The notes below the pieces were generated by a model. That model was not told the origin of the DNA, did no database searches, and worked only from the letters and a program-made list of their open reading frames with translations. From Ectocarpus siliculosus (lineage: Eukaryota > Sar > Phaeophyceae > Ectocarpales > Ectocarpaceae), in assembly GCA_000310025.1 (NCBI GenBank), contig FN649730.1, positions 778,860 to 842,859 of the forward strand: DNA of 64,000 nt, read 5' to 3'. The stretch's first letter is position 1, and every line of letters starts with the position of its first letter. This document shows positions 10,264 to 22,822 of the stretch, piece by piece. The position numbers were made by a program, and so were the translations under genes.

Positions 10264-12063
10264 CCTTGTTCGGCGGCTGCTGGCGCGTACCCAGGGGCCA
10301 CGCGGTCAGGACCCCGTGGTGTGCTGTTCAGGAATGCTGAGTCATGTTGCGGTAAGGCAAGGAGGACGGGGGAGGGCGCACGCAAGTCGAAACACATGGC
10401 GCGCTTAGCGAGCTCCTTCGACAAAAAAAAAAACATTGGAATTCTACCTTTTAGCTGGAATTATTCGGCATAACACGACATGTCGTGCTTGAGAGGAGAT
10501 ACGCACAGCGGTGTCACCAAACCGTGTGTCATGTTTGTAAGGCTGCATGTAACAGGACAACAGGCCGACTTGGTGAGGGGTGTGCATGGAGAGCAACACG
10601 TGCAAGTGCAAAAACGGTGATTTCGGGGAGAACGCACAACACACGTACCCTGCTGGGCGCCCTGCGTACCCCTTGAAGGGCGCTCTGCTTCGGCTGAATC
10701 TGCTGGAGGGGGGGGGGATTCTCGTGCTTACCGACAGCCTCACACAAGGGCTGTGATATCGCCAGCCACCTTGTCTACCACACAAGCATACGACACGAGA
10801 CAACACACCCCTTGGGCCGATTTTCAAAGCTCCATTTAGCAACGGCAGAAAGAGTGTCAGCGCGGAAACGGCGGCGTCGAAGCCGTCTCGTCGAGAACTC
10901 TCCGAAAACGTATCGTTTCGTGTCTGCACCCTCTTCGTCGTGGAGTAATCGAGCTTTGAAAGTCGGTAAAGGGGGTGTGTTATCTTGTGTCATACATGGT
11001 GTATTGCACGCCACTTCGCGAAAAACAATGAGGATGGAAAAGAGCCGACATTCCCCACACACGAAATACTACGAGTGGGACACCCGCGAAGCATCTCTCC
11101 ATCTTATCATATCAGAATGCACGGGAACGAAACCGTCCTTGCTGCAGGTACTACCTGTATGCGAAAACGTCCTTACCGATCCTTCCGCTTGAGGGAAGTA
11201 TGCTACGTATCACGACGCGATGCATATCGCGACGCTAGCGATGGGGCGACTGCTACGGGTTACACACTAGCCGGTGGTGCACATGGATTGTTTGCCGGTG
11301 GTGATATGGATGACCTCATAGCCGAATGCGTCGTGCGTTGCCTACTGCTGTAGACTATGTATGCGGTATCTCACGGCGAAAGAAAAAGAGCCGCACCCCT
11401 TGTATCAGAAGACCACCGCTACTTGCGCACACCAAAATCTTGTCCAACGGAGAATCCGAGGAGGAACAGAGGAAACTCTCTGCGAACATACCGCGTGGTG
11501 CGGCTGAGAAGCAAATACCGTCTAAGCACCCGTAGAGCAAGTGCGAACGCGCGCGTTTTGAAGTGCCTCAACGAATTTGCAACATGACAGACAATACAGC
11601 AGGTGTACAGTAAATAGTAGGGGGAAAAACCCTGCCTGCTGAGATACTCTTCCGTGGACTTACCGCAGATACGTGGTCCCCTCTCCCACTCAAACGGCAG
11701 CCCGTGCGCTCTGCCTCTATCTTGTGTGTAGACGAGGCGATGAGTGCGGGCACCGCCCTGGTCTGTGGTTTCAAAAGTCTGTCCTGGGTGAGGTGCGGTG
11801 ATCTGCCGCGGTGTCCAGGGGTTCCGCGAAATGAGGGTTATCAACCACCCACGGCCAAAAGAGTCAGCGCACCATGGTGGTTCATGCACGTGCCACACAC
11901 GCAACGAGGAGCACGCGACACCATGGACAAGGACCGCCGTGTAACGCTGCTTGGGGGTCGGCGGAGTGGGCGGGGGCGGAAGCGTTGCTTTCTGTGGTTG
12001 TGTGCCCTCTCAAGCCTCCAGGGAGCGGCTGGCTTCCTAGTCTCGCACACCGCATTGGCACAG
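10264..12063. other. Divergent intergenic region, no confident gene
   Basis: This lies between the start codon of the minus-strand PHD gene (10263) and the first candidate exon of the plus-strand TPR-IQ gene. It holds the MITE at 10792-10991 but otherwise no recognisable gene. It presumably contains the promoters and 5' untranslated parts of both divergent genes; I could not identify core promoter motifs. Confidence 0.4.
10792..10991. mobile_element. MITE-like element, same family as 7041-7244
   Basis: The ends are GACACGAGACAACACACCCC and, inverted, GACACAAGATAACACACCCC, followed inward by CCGATTTTCAAAGCTC and its complement. The interior shares AACGTATCGTTT and CTCTTCGTCGTGGAGTAATC with the other copy. 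The flanks CATAC / ATACAT could contain a 3-4 bp target duplication. The element lies just upstream of the PHD gene start. Confidence 0.8.
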
Positions 12064-12111
12064 GCATCGAGAGCATGCTGGCATCACGGAAGGACCTGCT
12101 GCGGGTTGAAG
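12064..12111 (+). CDS. Candidate upstream exon of the TPR-IQ gene
   Basis: A 48-bp open stretch between a GGCACAG acceptor and a GTACGA donor reads IESMLASRKDLLRVE in the frame with phase 1 on both sides. It has the composition of a coding helix and is on the strand of the downstream gene. Another exon would be needed to reach the phase-0 exon at 13528. The evidence is only splice signals and composition. Confidence 0.3.
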
Positions 12112-12636
12112 GTACGAGCTATTCGCTGCTGTGCTGGCAATCAAACCTGCTGTTACCTAGTGTAGCCTCTATGCGGTCGTCATGATCACTGCAAAAGCCA
12201 ACAAACATCGCTGAGAAAAGTGCTTTTGCTTTTCAGACAATGCCTGCTGACGGTACGAGGTAGATACATGTGCTGCTGCTGTGCTGCCTCTGTGAACGGC
12301 TGAACACAGCAGTTGTCAACACTACCGACAGACGGCAGTGCTTGCGACACGACCATGCTAGTGCAAACTACTATTGCTGTGCCCATGTATATCAGCCGGC
12401 AGACTGGAGGAGGCCGTACAGCATTTGGAGCATTGGATTCTTGAGAAGGGTATACAAAAGAAATACAATGTATGCATACAAGACAACACTGCATGCAACT
12501 CGCATTGAGAAAATACTGCTGTAAACTTTGTGATCACGTTGGACTGCTGGAACTGGGCCTAGATAGGGGAGATAATTCACCGCCACTCGAGTTGCGTTAC
12601 AATCTGTAGCCTTCGCAGTTTTTTTTTTATCAAGCA

Positions 12637-12702
12637 TGAAACCGGGGATGTTGGGTTAGAAGGTAAGGGTTAGGGATAGGTTCTGCGTACCCCCCTCCCC
12701 GT
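12637..12702 (-). repeat. Dispersed repeat with telomere-like core, copy 3 (inverted)
   Basis: Plus-strand GGTAAGGGTTAGGGATAGG is the complement of the CCCTATCCCTAAC core of the copies at 2367 and 5871. It is flanked by the equivalent of the GTACGC..CCCTATC junction. It is in the region upstream of, or in a 5' intron of, the TPR-IQ gene. Confidence 0.5.
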
Positions 12703-13527
12703 TTCTCATAAAACTACCTGTTTCATTCATGCTTGCCTGTGATTTGGTCGACGAAAGAAATAGAACAAGGCTTCCGGTTTCTGGCTCCGGACTCTCGGAA
12801 AAGCGGGAACCGGTTGTTTTGTGTGAACAGATTATTATGAGGATCCCCGGCATTTTGGTTTTGACTAAAGACATAATACCGAAACAGCAGCCAAAAGTCT
12901 AGCTGTATCGGTAGACATAATTCCAATTCGGATAAACCCGAGTGATTTACGTTCCCCTCACGTCTATCTCCATGTTGGTGTTTACCTCGGAAAGAAGTGC
13001 TGCGCACCGTCAGTTGGCACGTATGCTGCAGCCACACGCATCGTCCTCTGCCCGCCATTGGTGAATAGCGATGATGCCATAATTTATTGATGAGAATGCC
13101 AAGCTTTCATGCCGTTTCGGTGGAGCTGCTCCCACCACCATGTGGCGTTTGGAGCACGCTTGATGAAGCTTGGACCACGAGCACCCACTTGCTGATACTA
13201 TGCCTCAAGTGTTGGTTGGTTTATTTCTGACAGCTCCCGGCACATGGTCTGCCATTGTGTCCCTCTTCGGCTCTCTTGGCAGCAATTCCGCCGCATCTAA
13301 GTTACGCTGACCGTGGGGTTGTTAGGCGGGTGGGTGTCGCCAAATAGCCTGAAAACGACGTTGACTCTTTCATCGAGAAGGTCAAGCTTGTACCCTCTAC
13401 ATAGGTATTCTTACATTCTGTGTGGAACTTTCTACCTTATGATAGCAGATCCTCGCTCCGGAGGTGTTTTCTTTGGACTCAAGTGCGCTCACCCATGCAT
13501 CCTCCATGCATTGCGGATATAACGCAG

Positions 13528-16500
13528 GCTTCTTCAAGCTCGAACGGTGGCGAGGCCGACGGTGATTCGGAGGGGGATCAGGACGGGTCAGATTTGATGT
13601 CCGAGTTTATGGGAGAGGTAAGCATGACGCTGCTGCAAACCGCGACAGAGGCCCGCATCGTAAAGATGTCTCTCTTTGGTGTCTACTTCCGCGTGCGGCT
13701 GTCCACGGAATCGCTACATACGGTCTGTACTCACCGCCACGATGCATCTAGTATTGTCAACCTGCCGTATGCAAAGAAACTGTGTGCGTTCCCTCTGATT
13801 TGCCCATTCTTCCGGCTGAATCTCGGCAAGCAATTCGCAGCTGGCGAAGCATGCTTTGCATGTGCAGTTACACCCTGGTTGATATATACGACGTGCTCCA
13901 AATCTCTTCGGCGAACTGCTTCCCTTGTTGCGCTCTGTGTTGGTCGTTTGCCCGGGCCATCACCCTCTCGCAACCAGGTAAATCAACGAGAAAGTTTGCG
14001 GAGAAGAGAGGGCGTACGTCTCCTCGAGCGGCCGTCTGCGCTTCTCCCTCCACATACCGTGCTGGAACACGTGCTGACCTCTCTTCAGAATCTCGATTTC
14101 CCTACGGAGGGCGCGGGATGGCGGAAGGCAAGTCCCGCAAAGAATGCCGACTCTTCTCTCATCTACTGTTGCTCGTACTCTCATCTATTGTTGCTCGTAC
14201 TCTCATCGACGGTTGCTCGGATCAGCCGCGCAATCTCGTGCTTGGTGACGTTGTCTGTGGATCTTGCACCGCGCTTGAGTTGCTTGTGTCGCAGCAGCCG
14301 TGCAACTTTGCTCGTTTGAAGGGTGGCTCTGTGTTGCCGTTAGTTGCGCCTTCATGGATATGCAACATGCAGACTTGGAGGCTTTTTGTACAGCGGGTTG
14401 TGATGCTGCGACACTCTACGGAAGATAAGAAAACACGAAATAGTACAAGTTGTCGTATGCTATTCCCTAGACCTCCATGCAAGGGTGTAGATGAATTTGT
14501 CTTGTTTCACGTACTGATCTCGCTTACTTGATTAAAACGGCGACAACTCAAGTGCGCCTTACCCCACAAAACCAACGCCCCCAAGGCTTGCGAAAGTATC
14601 CTTCCTTTAACTGATGGTGGAAGCACTGGAGGCACGAGAGAAGCGAAGTGGCCGTGGTGTTCTCCACGTGTCCAAGGGTGAGCCTGACGCTCTCCTTTCA
14701 TACTTATTTCAAGTAAATGTAATAATTGACAGGCGTTCCTGTTCAGTGCGCTGGACCAGGAGGTCAGTCGAGGACCGATCGACTTTCGCCGCGACTGGAC
14801 GGACGAAGACGAATTACAACCAAGGTGGGGCTTGACTCCGTCCGCCTAAAGATCGGTCCCATCGAAGACTTTGTCACAACGAAGGATAAAAAACGCTGGC
14901 AGGCAGTGTTTTATGGTCTAACTGTCTGGCGGGTTCCTCGCATCCTGTCCTTAACGTAATGACTGGCCTCATCTACGTTACCGAAGGATAAATAGCCCTG
15001 GGGGGCAGTGTTTTAGGCACTTACCTGTCTAGCGGGTTACTCAAATCCAATGTGTGGTCCCTGTAATCCGTTGCTTGTGTGTATGGCTGCATGAGATTGT
15101 CGTTTGCGTTACTCCTTGGGCAGTCGCTGCCGTTCAAATCTAGCAGCTCGGAATTCTGTTGACATCGATGGGCTTGGACTTGAAAGCAACGACTCAGTTC
15201 TCGACGCGATTGCATTTCACCAAAACGCTTTCCTCGCTCTTGGATTTCAGGTCGGTTAAGAAGGCACGACATTGGTATATGCTTGAGCTTCTTGAAAGAT
15301 CTCCCTACCGTACCTGACCTACGAAACGTTGAACCTTGTAATCACGGGGCCAACGGTGTTCTGTTACTTTTACGCGTGCTGTTCAAATGTACGGCACACA
15401 GGTACCTGGATAAGGACTCGTACGTGGCAGTGATGAGGCAGAATTTTCCGTTCCTTGCGGGGATGGATTCGTTCAACATGGCGGGAGAGCCAATTTTTTC
15501 CGATGACGATCATCGCGTCACCTTCCCGGTGAGGGGTATTGGCAAGATTAGTGGTACAGGAGTTTTAAGCAAAATGGGACAGGGTATGTCGAGAGTGGCA
15601 CAGTTACGCGCCACCCTTGAGAACCTCTTATTTCGCACAACGGTCGTTTCTTTCAGACTCAGTGGGGGAACCCAGTATCTACTGTAGAGGTTTTAGGGTA
15701 GCATCCTTAAACCGAGCAACCTGTTCGTCTGGGCCAAGTTCTTAACATCATCTCTTTCTGAGCGGAGAGACAGCTTTCTGCGATGTATTTGGCGTTGTGC
15801 TATGTGTATTTCACGACGCGATCATGTTCTTGCTTTGAGTTTGCTGTTGCGCTGTATTTTGTTGATGCGTCCGGATAACTGTGACCTAACTACTACGCCA
15901 GACCAGTTGATCGCGGTATGCTTGATCATTTTCTCTCTACAGCCGCACAGGAAACCACGGTGGTATGGTCTCTCGTCCCTGTGCAGCGCCCAGCTCTTTC
16001 TTGCCTCATGCACACGGGAACACCCTTCTGCCATCGCAATTCTATCAACTCCAGTGAATCACACCACCTAGGTTGATTTGCTGTATTTCCGTATTTTACG
16101 GCTGCTTTTTTCTTGCTTTCGTGGAGCTTGTTTCCCATTGTATCCTGCCTACTGACCTTCACCCAACCCGGCCGCTGCTGACGATCTCGTATTTCGAATC
16201 ACTTCATTCGCGCCTGCCCTGCTTGACGGTTACGTGCAGATACGTGTGATCGTCGATGAGACGAGAACGGTGGTGAACTGGGCGGAAATGGACTTTAGGT
16301 TAGGCCGTGTCAGAGATGGCAGCCACAAAGACTGCTGGCTGGTGGAACGAGTAACCATCAGGGATTCTGGGCACGATACGAAATGACACTACGTACAGCA
16401 CTGCCGTTCGTACGCCCTTGACTCCGCATGGTGTCACGCGTGCGTTGAGCGTCTTTTTCCTGTCGAAGAGCGTCGAATGTTGCCTTTTGATTGTTTTCTT

Positions 16501-19500
16501 TTTTAAGTATTTTTCGAAACGGAGAGTCTTCTGCAAGGCGAGGACGTCACAAGGCAATCGGGTCCTCTGATGATGTTGTGGTGTGTCGTGTGGTCTAGAC
16601 TCTCACAACCCGGACGGTGTGGCATGTATCATGCCAATGACGTTGAGAGTCCGGTGAAGCGTTGGTACCTGTGTGTTGTCGAAGGCAACGGATGTATGCG
16701 TGCATCGAAAGTGAACCCTACCACTACTTTAGCGGTGGGCGGCGAACATTCGCCTCACGCAATCAGGCTTTGAACACAGTTTCCACTTCGTTCAGCTTTG
16801 GCGCCGACAAGAAAATCGAGGTTGGCCTCGGTCAAACCAAATAGCTCGTTTCTGCATTGCTGTGGACTTGTAGGTCTGAGGGCTCGCTGTCGGGTGCTTT
16901 TTGTCTTGCACTATCTGAGCTCTGTGCCGGAGGCATGCAGCATCATCTTTCCTTCGGTTTGTTCGTCATGTTTCTTACAAAAACGATTGAAAAGTTTCTC
17001 TTTCCACAGATGATGCGAGTCTAAGATATATTTTCGTTTTGATTCGAATCAGTACGAAGATGAAGATACCCGAGCCAAGTAATATCTAAAGATCTCACGG
17101 TCGCAGGACTGGTACTGTAGTGCCGTTTCTTCTAAGTTCAATCCAGCGCTCCTCAGTTTGAGTCGGGTACAAGAAAGGTGTGCTGCCGCCCTCTCCGTGA
17201 GAGGAAGCAAATGGGCCACAACGAGCCGGGCAAGGAATGGCGTTAGACGCCTGACATTGGGTGGGGTGGAGGGTTAGAGAAACCGGGGGTGATGTTCTCA
17301 CGCTAGAAACATCCGGCTGTGATAATGATAGATCAAAACATTCAAAACGTTTCATCATACATGGACTCCTTTCTTCGCTTTCTCAGCGGTTATTGACAAG
17401 ATGATCTTTCTCTGTAGGGATTTTGATAAGCATTGGTTGGAACGTGAGGAAAAACACGCCACAAAGTGGCAACGGTCGCAAACCTTGGGTACCACGGTAT
17501 CCCACACATTTATATTTCCGGTTCAAGTTGGAAGTCGACCTCATTGGACAGACAGGTACAGCAGCTACAATAACAGCAGTAGTCCATGCATGAGGTGAAC
17601 GGTGTTGTTCGGATAGATACATTCGGTAATTACAAATCTCCAGCTTGAGTCTGTGCCTCAGCGTACGAAGTACAGGACGTTGATCGTGCACTGTGTGTGT
17701 GGCTACAACCTTGCACGCAGTTCAAACACATTTGTGGCAGCAAGAGATGAAGATATGCTTAAGCAGGGGAACAAGGAACAAGGACCGCACCAACGCGGTG
17801 AGCCTCAGTGCCTCGGTGCCTCGGTGCTTCGGTGAAATAGAGAATGCGGCGGAACTTGTTGCGGTTCGGGTTTCGCATGCGGCGAAATTACTCGTGAACG
17901 CGCAGGGTGTCTCTCGTTGCCTGCGTATTCCCTCGACACTACCACTGCCCTCCCTACGCCTCCCTCTATCTGTACGTGTTCTCTGTGCCCCTCCCACTCT
18001 CACTCTTTGTGTCTACCTCCGTGTAAATACGCGTATCCCGCCTGTCTCCGGCCGACCCCTCTCTTTCTTCCCGAACCCAAGCGGACAGTCTGGGCTGGGC
18101 GTTCATGTTGACCGAGGGCGGTGGGTAGAGTCATGGCACCCCAAGACTCTACCACGCACCAACCCGCGCGCGTTTATGCTGCTAAGGATTTAGCGGAAGC
18201 GGACCCTCATTGGTGGTTCGCCCGGGCAAAATCTTTAGTGATCAAATGGAGAAGGGAGTACGCTCCTGATGAAGGTGATATACATGCACACAGCAAGAGT
18301 TAAGCAGTCGGCGCAATGACCACTACTACTGAAAGGAGAGCAGAAAGTTCAGGACAATGGCGACCGACCGTATTAGGACAGCGGCTATAATTGGGGTGCG
18401 CACATTGACTGCAATCTCCAAGCGGTCTTTCGAATATCAACTCAATGTGTTTATTTTCACGTGTTTGTTGATGCCACCGAGTGGCACCCCCGTGTTGTTC
18501 GGTTCCCCCAGATGAGGCCCTAGCCGAGGCGAGAGAGGCCTATAGGAGGTGTGCTGAGCTTGAGGGCCCAAGGGGAGAGAATATCAAGGTGCAAGCTCAA
18601 GTTGGCTTAGCGAGGTTGGACTTTGTAGTAGGTGACCCAGCAAGCATCCGCTCTGCGCTAGCTCGGCTCGCAGAAATATTGCGAGACCACCCTTACAGCC
18701 AACACATCGAGGAGGTGATCTACTTCCTAGCGGTACCAGCCGCGTTCCCGCAAACGAAGCAATCCACCGCAACTGCGACGGGGGCTCTCGAATACCTCGA
18801 CTACCTTCGAGATAGCTATGCCCCATCAAGGGAGGGCGCGCCCACGGCGATGATGTATCCTAGATGGGACGCTCCTGAGCAAGAAGTACGCGATAGCGAG
18901 CGGGACGGTATCGTACCAGGGGATGCTGAGCGCTGGCAAGGCAAAGGACTCCAGGTGCATGGGTTGCCTGCATGGGCCCTACAGTTCCAGATTGGCTTGT
19001 TGGCCTCCCGATTGGGGAATTCTACTCGGGGAATGGAGACTATGGAGAACGCATTCACAAGCTATGAGGCATGGCTGCCCAGGTGCGACCGATACACTGC
19101 CGACAAGGGTTCATCGTCCTTGAGAATTTCGTTGTGCGCTTGGTATGGTCGCGCCTGATAGCCTCACCCATCGCAGTGTAGTCGCTTGCCAAAATCACCC
19201 ACATCATTACTAGAGAGTGATCGGGGCGCTCGGGGGAGTTTGCGAAGTGTGGTCACCGTACAGCACATGGCTGCCGAATTTGTAGTTGTTTCTATCATTC
19301 TTCGCGCGGTGCAATTGCTTGGGGGCAGTACATGTATTACGCTACCCTGCCCCTCGTGAGCCCTTGTCCTGTTCCGACGTCTTGACGCCACGGCCGCACG
19401 CACCAATGCGCCAAAAACCAGGTCTCGAGGGCAGTTCAACGACGGTGCCCCCGATGTCGACGCCATCCGGAGATCATGGTACAACGGATTGCCACATTGG

Positions 19501-22321
19501 ACTGCCTGGGTGCAACACCCAAGGTACTCTAGCGCGCTTCCCGCGCGCAACTGGGTTGTTGTCTACGAGGTTCCTAGATGCCTAGGGTTTTGTGTGCCTT
19601 GGGTCGACAACAACGCAGCACGCTAGCATTGAGTACCGTGCGTGTTTTGCACGGTGTGGGTAGGACTCAGAGAAGCTGAAGCTAAAGGTTGGTAGGGTAC
19701 CAACCAGGGGTATCACCCTAGCGTGACAAATAGATGTTTGCCCTTGTTGGGTGATGTGCGCTTGCGCGCAGATGTTGCAGAGGATGTCCACCCCGTTCCA
19801 AGCAGAGCAAGAGTGATCTTGTCAGCTGTATGACAGTGTCTTCAGCCGGATAGACTCCTTGCACTGTCGTGTAGCTAGAAATGTTGCCCCCCGTTTGGAT
19901 CACAACGAAGTTTGGAGGGAATACTTCTTCTGTCGGTAGGAACAGGTCACTCGGGGAAACATCAGCAACGAAAGAAACAAGTGGTGCTCCGGAACACGTT
20001 GTTTCATTTCGTCACCACAGCCGGTCAGGTCCAGTCCGATTAACCCCTTTAGGGCTGGATCGCCTTTAGGGGACACGTTTTGTCCCCATCTTCTTCACCT
20101 GCTTCATCTCGCGAAGATTGGCATGATTGTCTCCTCCTTTGCACTGCTCGACCAGGGGGGTGCCAGGGTACACAGGGACGACTCTAGTCTAGTATGGATG
20201 CTTTGTAGAGTGGAGGAGTATGAGGGTAATGAACAGGTCGAATCGCGGGGCGATTACGCCGCCGGTTCAACAGCGAAGTTGCGCCGCGTCTGTTTACCCT
20301 TAGGTGGAAAGCGCTACCAGGGGCAAGCGCGGAAGAAGTACCTAGACCACCGTTGATAGGAGGCACCAAGCAACCTAGGGCTTGAGTTAGAAGGTCTCGC
20401 TTTCCCTCTAGAGAAATATCTTGAAAACCTCCTTTTCGTGCCCCGTTTACCACGCCCCCGCCAGTTGCTGTCTATAATCCCTATCAATTGTCCCCTCGTA
20501 TCGAGGGGACAATTGATGGGGATTATAGACAAGAGCCGGCTCAAGTGGGAAGGCAGCTTTGCACTTGCACCCAGGGATGGAACTGTCTCACCATCCAATC
20601 AGCAGACGTCGTTCGCTCTTTTTCTTACATTTCAGCAATTTCGCAAGACAGCCGAATTTTCTGTGCGTGGTAAGGGGGTTAAATGTCATTCTCAAAGAGA
20701 AACCAGGGGGTCCACTTACACCATCAACACGGCCGCATGTACTGTACGTTCCTCGTGACCCCCACCGTTCACTGGAAAGAACATGGCTCGATCTTGGAGA
20801 CATTGCCTACCGCCAGGGTGTGGGTTGTTTTCACGTGGCCGCCGAGGCGTACAGAGGAGCTCTGAAGAGGGCGGGGAACCTCTTTCCCCCGGATCAACAG
20901 GTAGGAAAACGGAGAAACAGTGAAGCATTGACCCATGACGTTAGTTATGAATACGGGCAACATTCTTCAAGCGTGTCAAACTTGTATTTGTTTGAAGTCC
21001 GCATCTGGAGAAAAATGAACAAATTTGTGTCTGTTATTTGCCGTGTTGGGAGACAAAGCAGTGCGGTCCGTTTCTCGCGTCATCTTGCGCAGGAATCTAT
21101 CGCTTACCGCATCGCCAAGTGCTGCAGCCGCTGCGGCGACTTAGCTGGTGCAGTCAGCGGTATCGAGGAGCTACTTTACACCCACAATTTCTGGAGCGAG
21201 AGATACAGGTATGATGCTTTTCTCAGGTCGCTACATCCAGTACCCAACAACGATAACTTGCCGTATTCCGGGAACATCGGGTATGGGTTAAATCAGAAAG
21301 TTATACAAGATACCCACGATATAGCTCTAGGAGCCCTCTGCCACATAAGGTCTTGACCGCGAAGCCCCCCTTTCTCTCCCCCGAAAATGCTGGCGTGTGT
21401 ATCTCGTGCTTGTGCGACGAACTGGGGCTGTACTGCACGCCGTTAACGTTTTCTATGCAGTTGATACCTGTTTCGTCCCCGGAAAGGGATGCAAATAGGT
21501 CGTGACCGCTTCATCTCTCGGTGGTGCCATGAATTATGCACCCTGCTCCGCGCATCTATCCCCCCGATGCCCACACGATCGATCCTTCGTGCTGTTGTCA
21601 CACCCTTGTTGGCACTTGATTATGATGCATTGACTCCAACGCTATTCCCATCCTCACAAAACACACAAGAAACCACCTCAAGGCCTGGTCTGAAGCTTGG
21701 CGAGAGCACTTTAGTCAAGAGGATACGGCCTCTCTGTGTTTACAATGTCTCTGGCGTGTAACGGCCGCGAAGATGGAGCTGCACTCCTTACGGGCGCAAG
21801 CACGAGTGAGTTTTCCGAAATAGAGGATATGTCCCCAGTGTTTGCGTTTCCGCCTATTTGTTTTTGCGTCAACAGCGCTAAACAAACGTGCGGTCGTTAT
21901 ATGCGTCCGTGCGCACAGCAATCGTAGGCAAACTGACTCGCTACGTTGGGCAGGGGGTCGTGGAACCCGAAATTGAAAACGCGATACTTCAGAACACCTG
22001 CATTCCCATCACTCCCTCCCGTGCTGTTTGTCCGCGCTCGACTGCCGAAGAACTCACGTGACCCTTTAAGCACACAAAGATGTTTGTATACCATGGGCAA
22101 GTATTTTCTCATTTTCATACTGCTGCAACCCACACCCGAAGGTTGTTTCAGGATTCAACGTTCTGACGTGTTGCCCCGTACAAATGCATGCCCTGACCTC
22201 CCAGTTGGTGCTGGAGTACACTGAACTGAAGAGGAGAAATGTCTTGAAGCATTACTTCCACAGCATCTTGCAACACTGCCGCGCGAGGCAGAGGATGTCA
22301 AGGTTCGCGACTCTCATCCAG
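13528..22321 (+). CDS. TPR-like N-terminal block of a giant TPR-IQ-LRR protein
   Basis: The proposed exons are 13528-13617, 14733-14824, 15402-15528, 16240-16298, 18129-18274, 18512-19082, 20780-20900, 21093-21208, 21670-21805 and 22205-22321; phases agree at every junction. The first exon is acidic and Ser/Gly-rich (GGEADGDSEGDQDGSDL), so the true start is upstream and unseen. From 18129 on the sequence is helical with TPR spacing, for example DEALAEAREAYRRCAELEG and TWLDLGDIAYRQG...AAEAYRGALKRAG (W, L, G, Y, A positions of a TPR). The 571-bp exon 18512-19082 is unusually long for this gene. The exon at 21670 ends in a degenerate IQ-like LQCLWRVTAAK, and 22205-22321 ends in LIQ at the intron, opening the IQ block. 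The dispersed hairpin repeat at 20053-20675 lies in the intron before exon 20780. A scaffold role is inferred from repeat type only. Confidence 0.75.
20053..20675 (+). repeat. Dispersed repeat with internal long hairpin, copy 1
   Basis: About 620 bp nearly identical in order to 55288-56222. It starts GGGCTGGATCGCCTTTAGGG, contains GGGACGACTCTAGTCTAGTA and GCGGGGCGATTACGCCGC, a 61-nt palindrome at 20470-20530, then AAGGCAGCTTTGCACTTGCA, and ends near TTTCTGTGCGTGG. Short outer inverted ends (TTAACCCC at 20040, GGGGGTTAA at 20673) may mark the borders of a non-autonomous element. It carries no protein. Confidence 0.75.
20470..20530. repeat. Near-perfect 29-bp stem hairpin
   Basis: The arms 20470-20498 and 20502-20530 are complementary over 29 bp, with one T:G mismatch and a 3-nt TAT loop. 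The arm reads GTCTATAATCCCTATCAATT onward. It sits inside the dispersed repeat; the other copy at 55701-55780 has a degenerate, longer version. Confidence 0.9.
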
Positions 22322-22822
22322 GCGAGTGCGGTTCCTCCAAGCGTTCTTGGTCCCCACCCCCACGCCTACACCCCTTCCCTGTACAACTCTCTCTCTATTC
22401 GGCAGGTTGGATTGAATGGAAGTAGAACGCTGAGCCAGGGCACCATGTCTCGATCCCACGCGTTAAGCATATGTAAATCGAGTTTGCAAGACACCGAAGG
22501 CTCTTGGCTGGGGTTGTTTATAACCAGTGTCATGTGTATACTTTCTCTAGAAGAGCCGAAGTGCCCAACGCCGAATAAGCTGTTGCAACCTCTTTCAAAA
22601 CAGATTTTGTGTGTGGTTGTCGAAAGATGTGTACACCATGTCGAACTTGCAACCGGAAGCGCCTTGATTGATGCTCTTGGGACAGAACAACAACAGGCCC
22701 TGCCCCTTCCCTGTCCCTATGTTTCGGTTCCCCCGGTGTCAGACAGAGACCCTCGCCCACACCCGTTTTTGTTCCTCCTGGCGCCGTGCCTTCTGCCCAT
22801 AGTGTCGGTATCGTATCCACAG

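Noticed and set aside
11933-12165. Plus-strand frame starting MDKDRRVTLLGGRRSGRG
   Set aside because: No domain and no clear splice link to downstream exons; kept only the short 12064-12111 stretch in another frame as a weak candidate.
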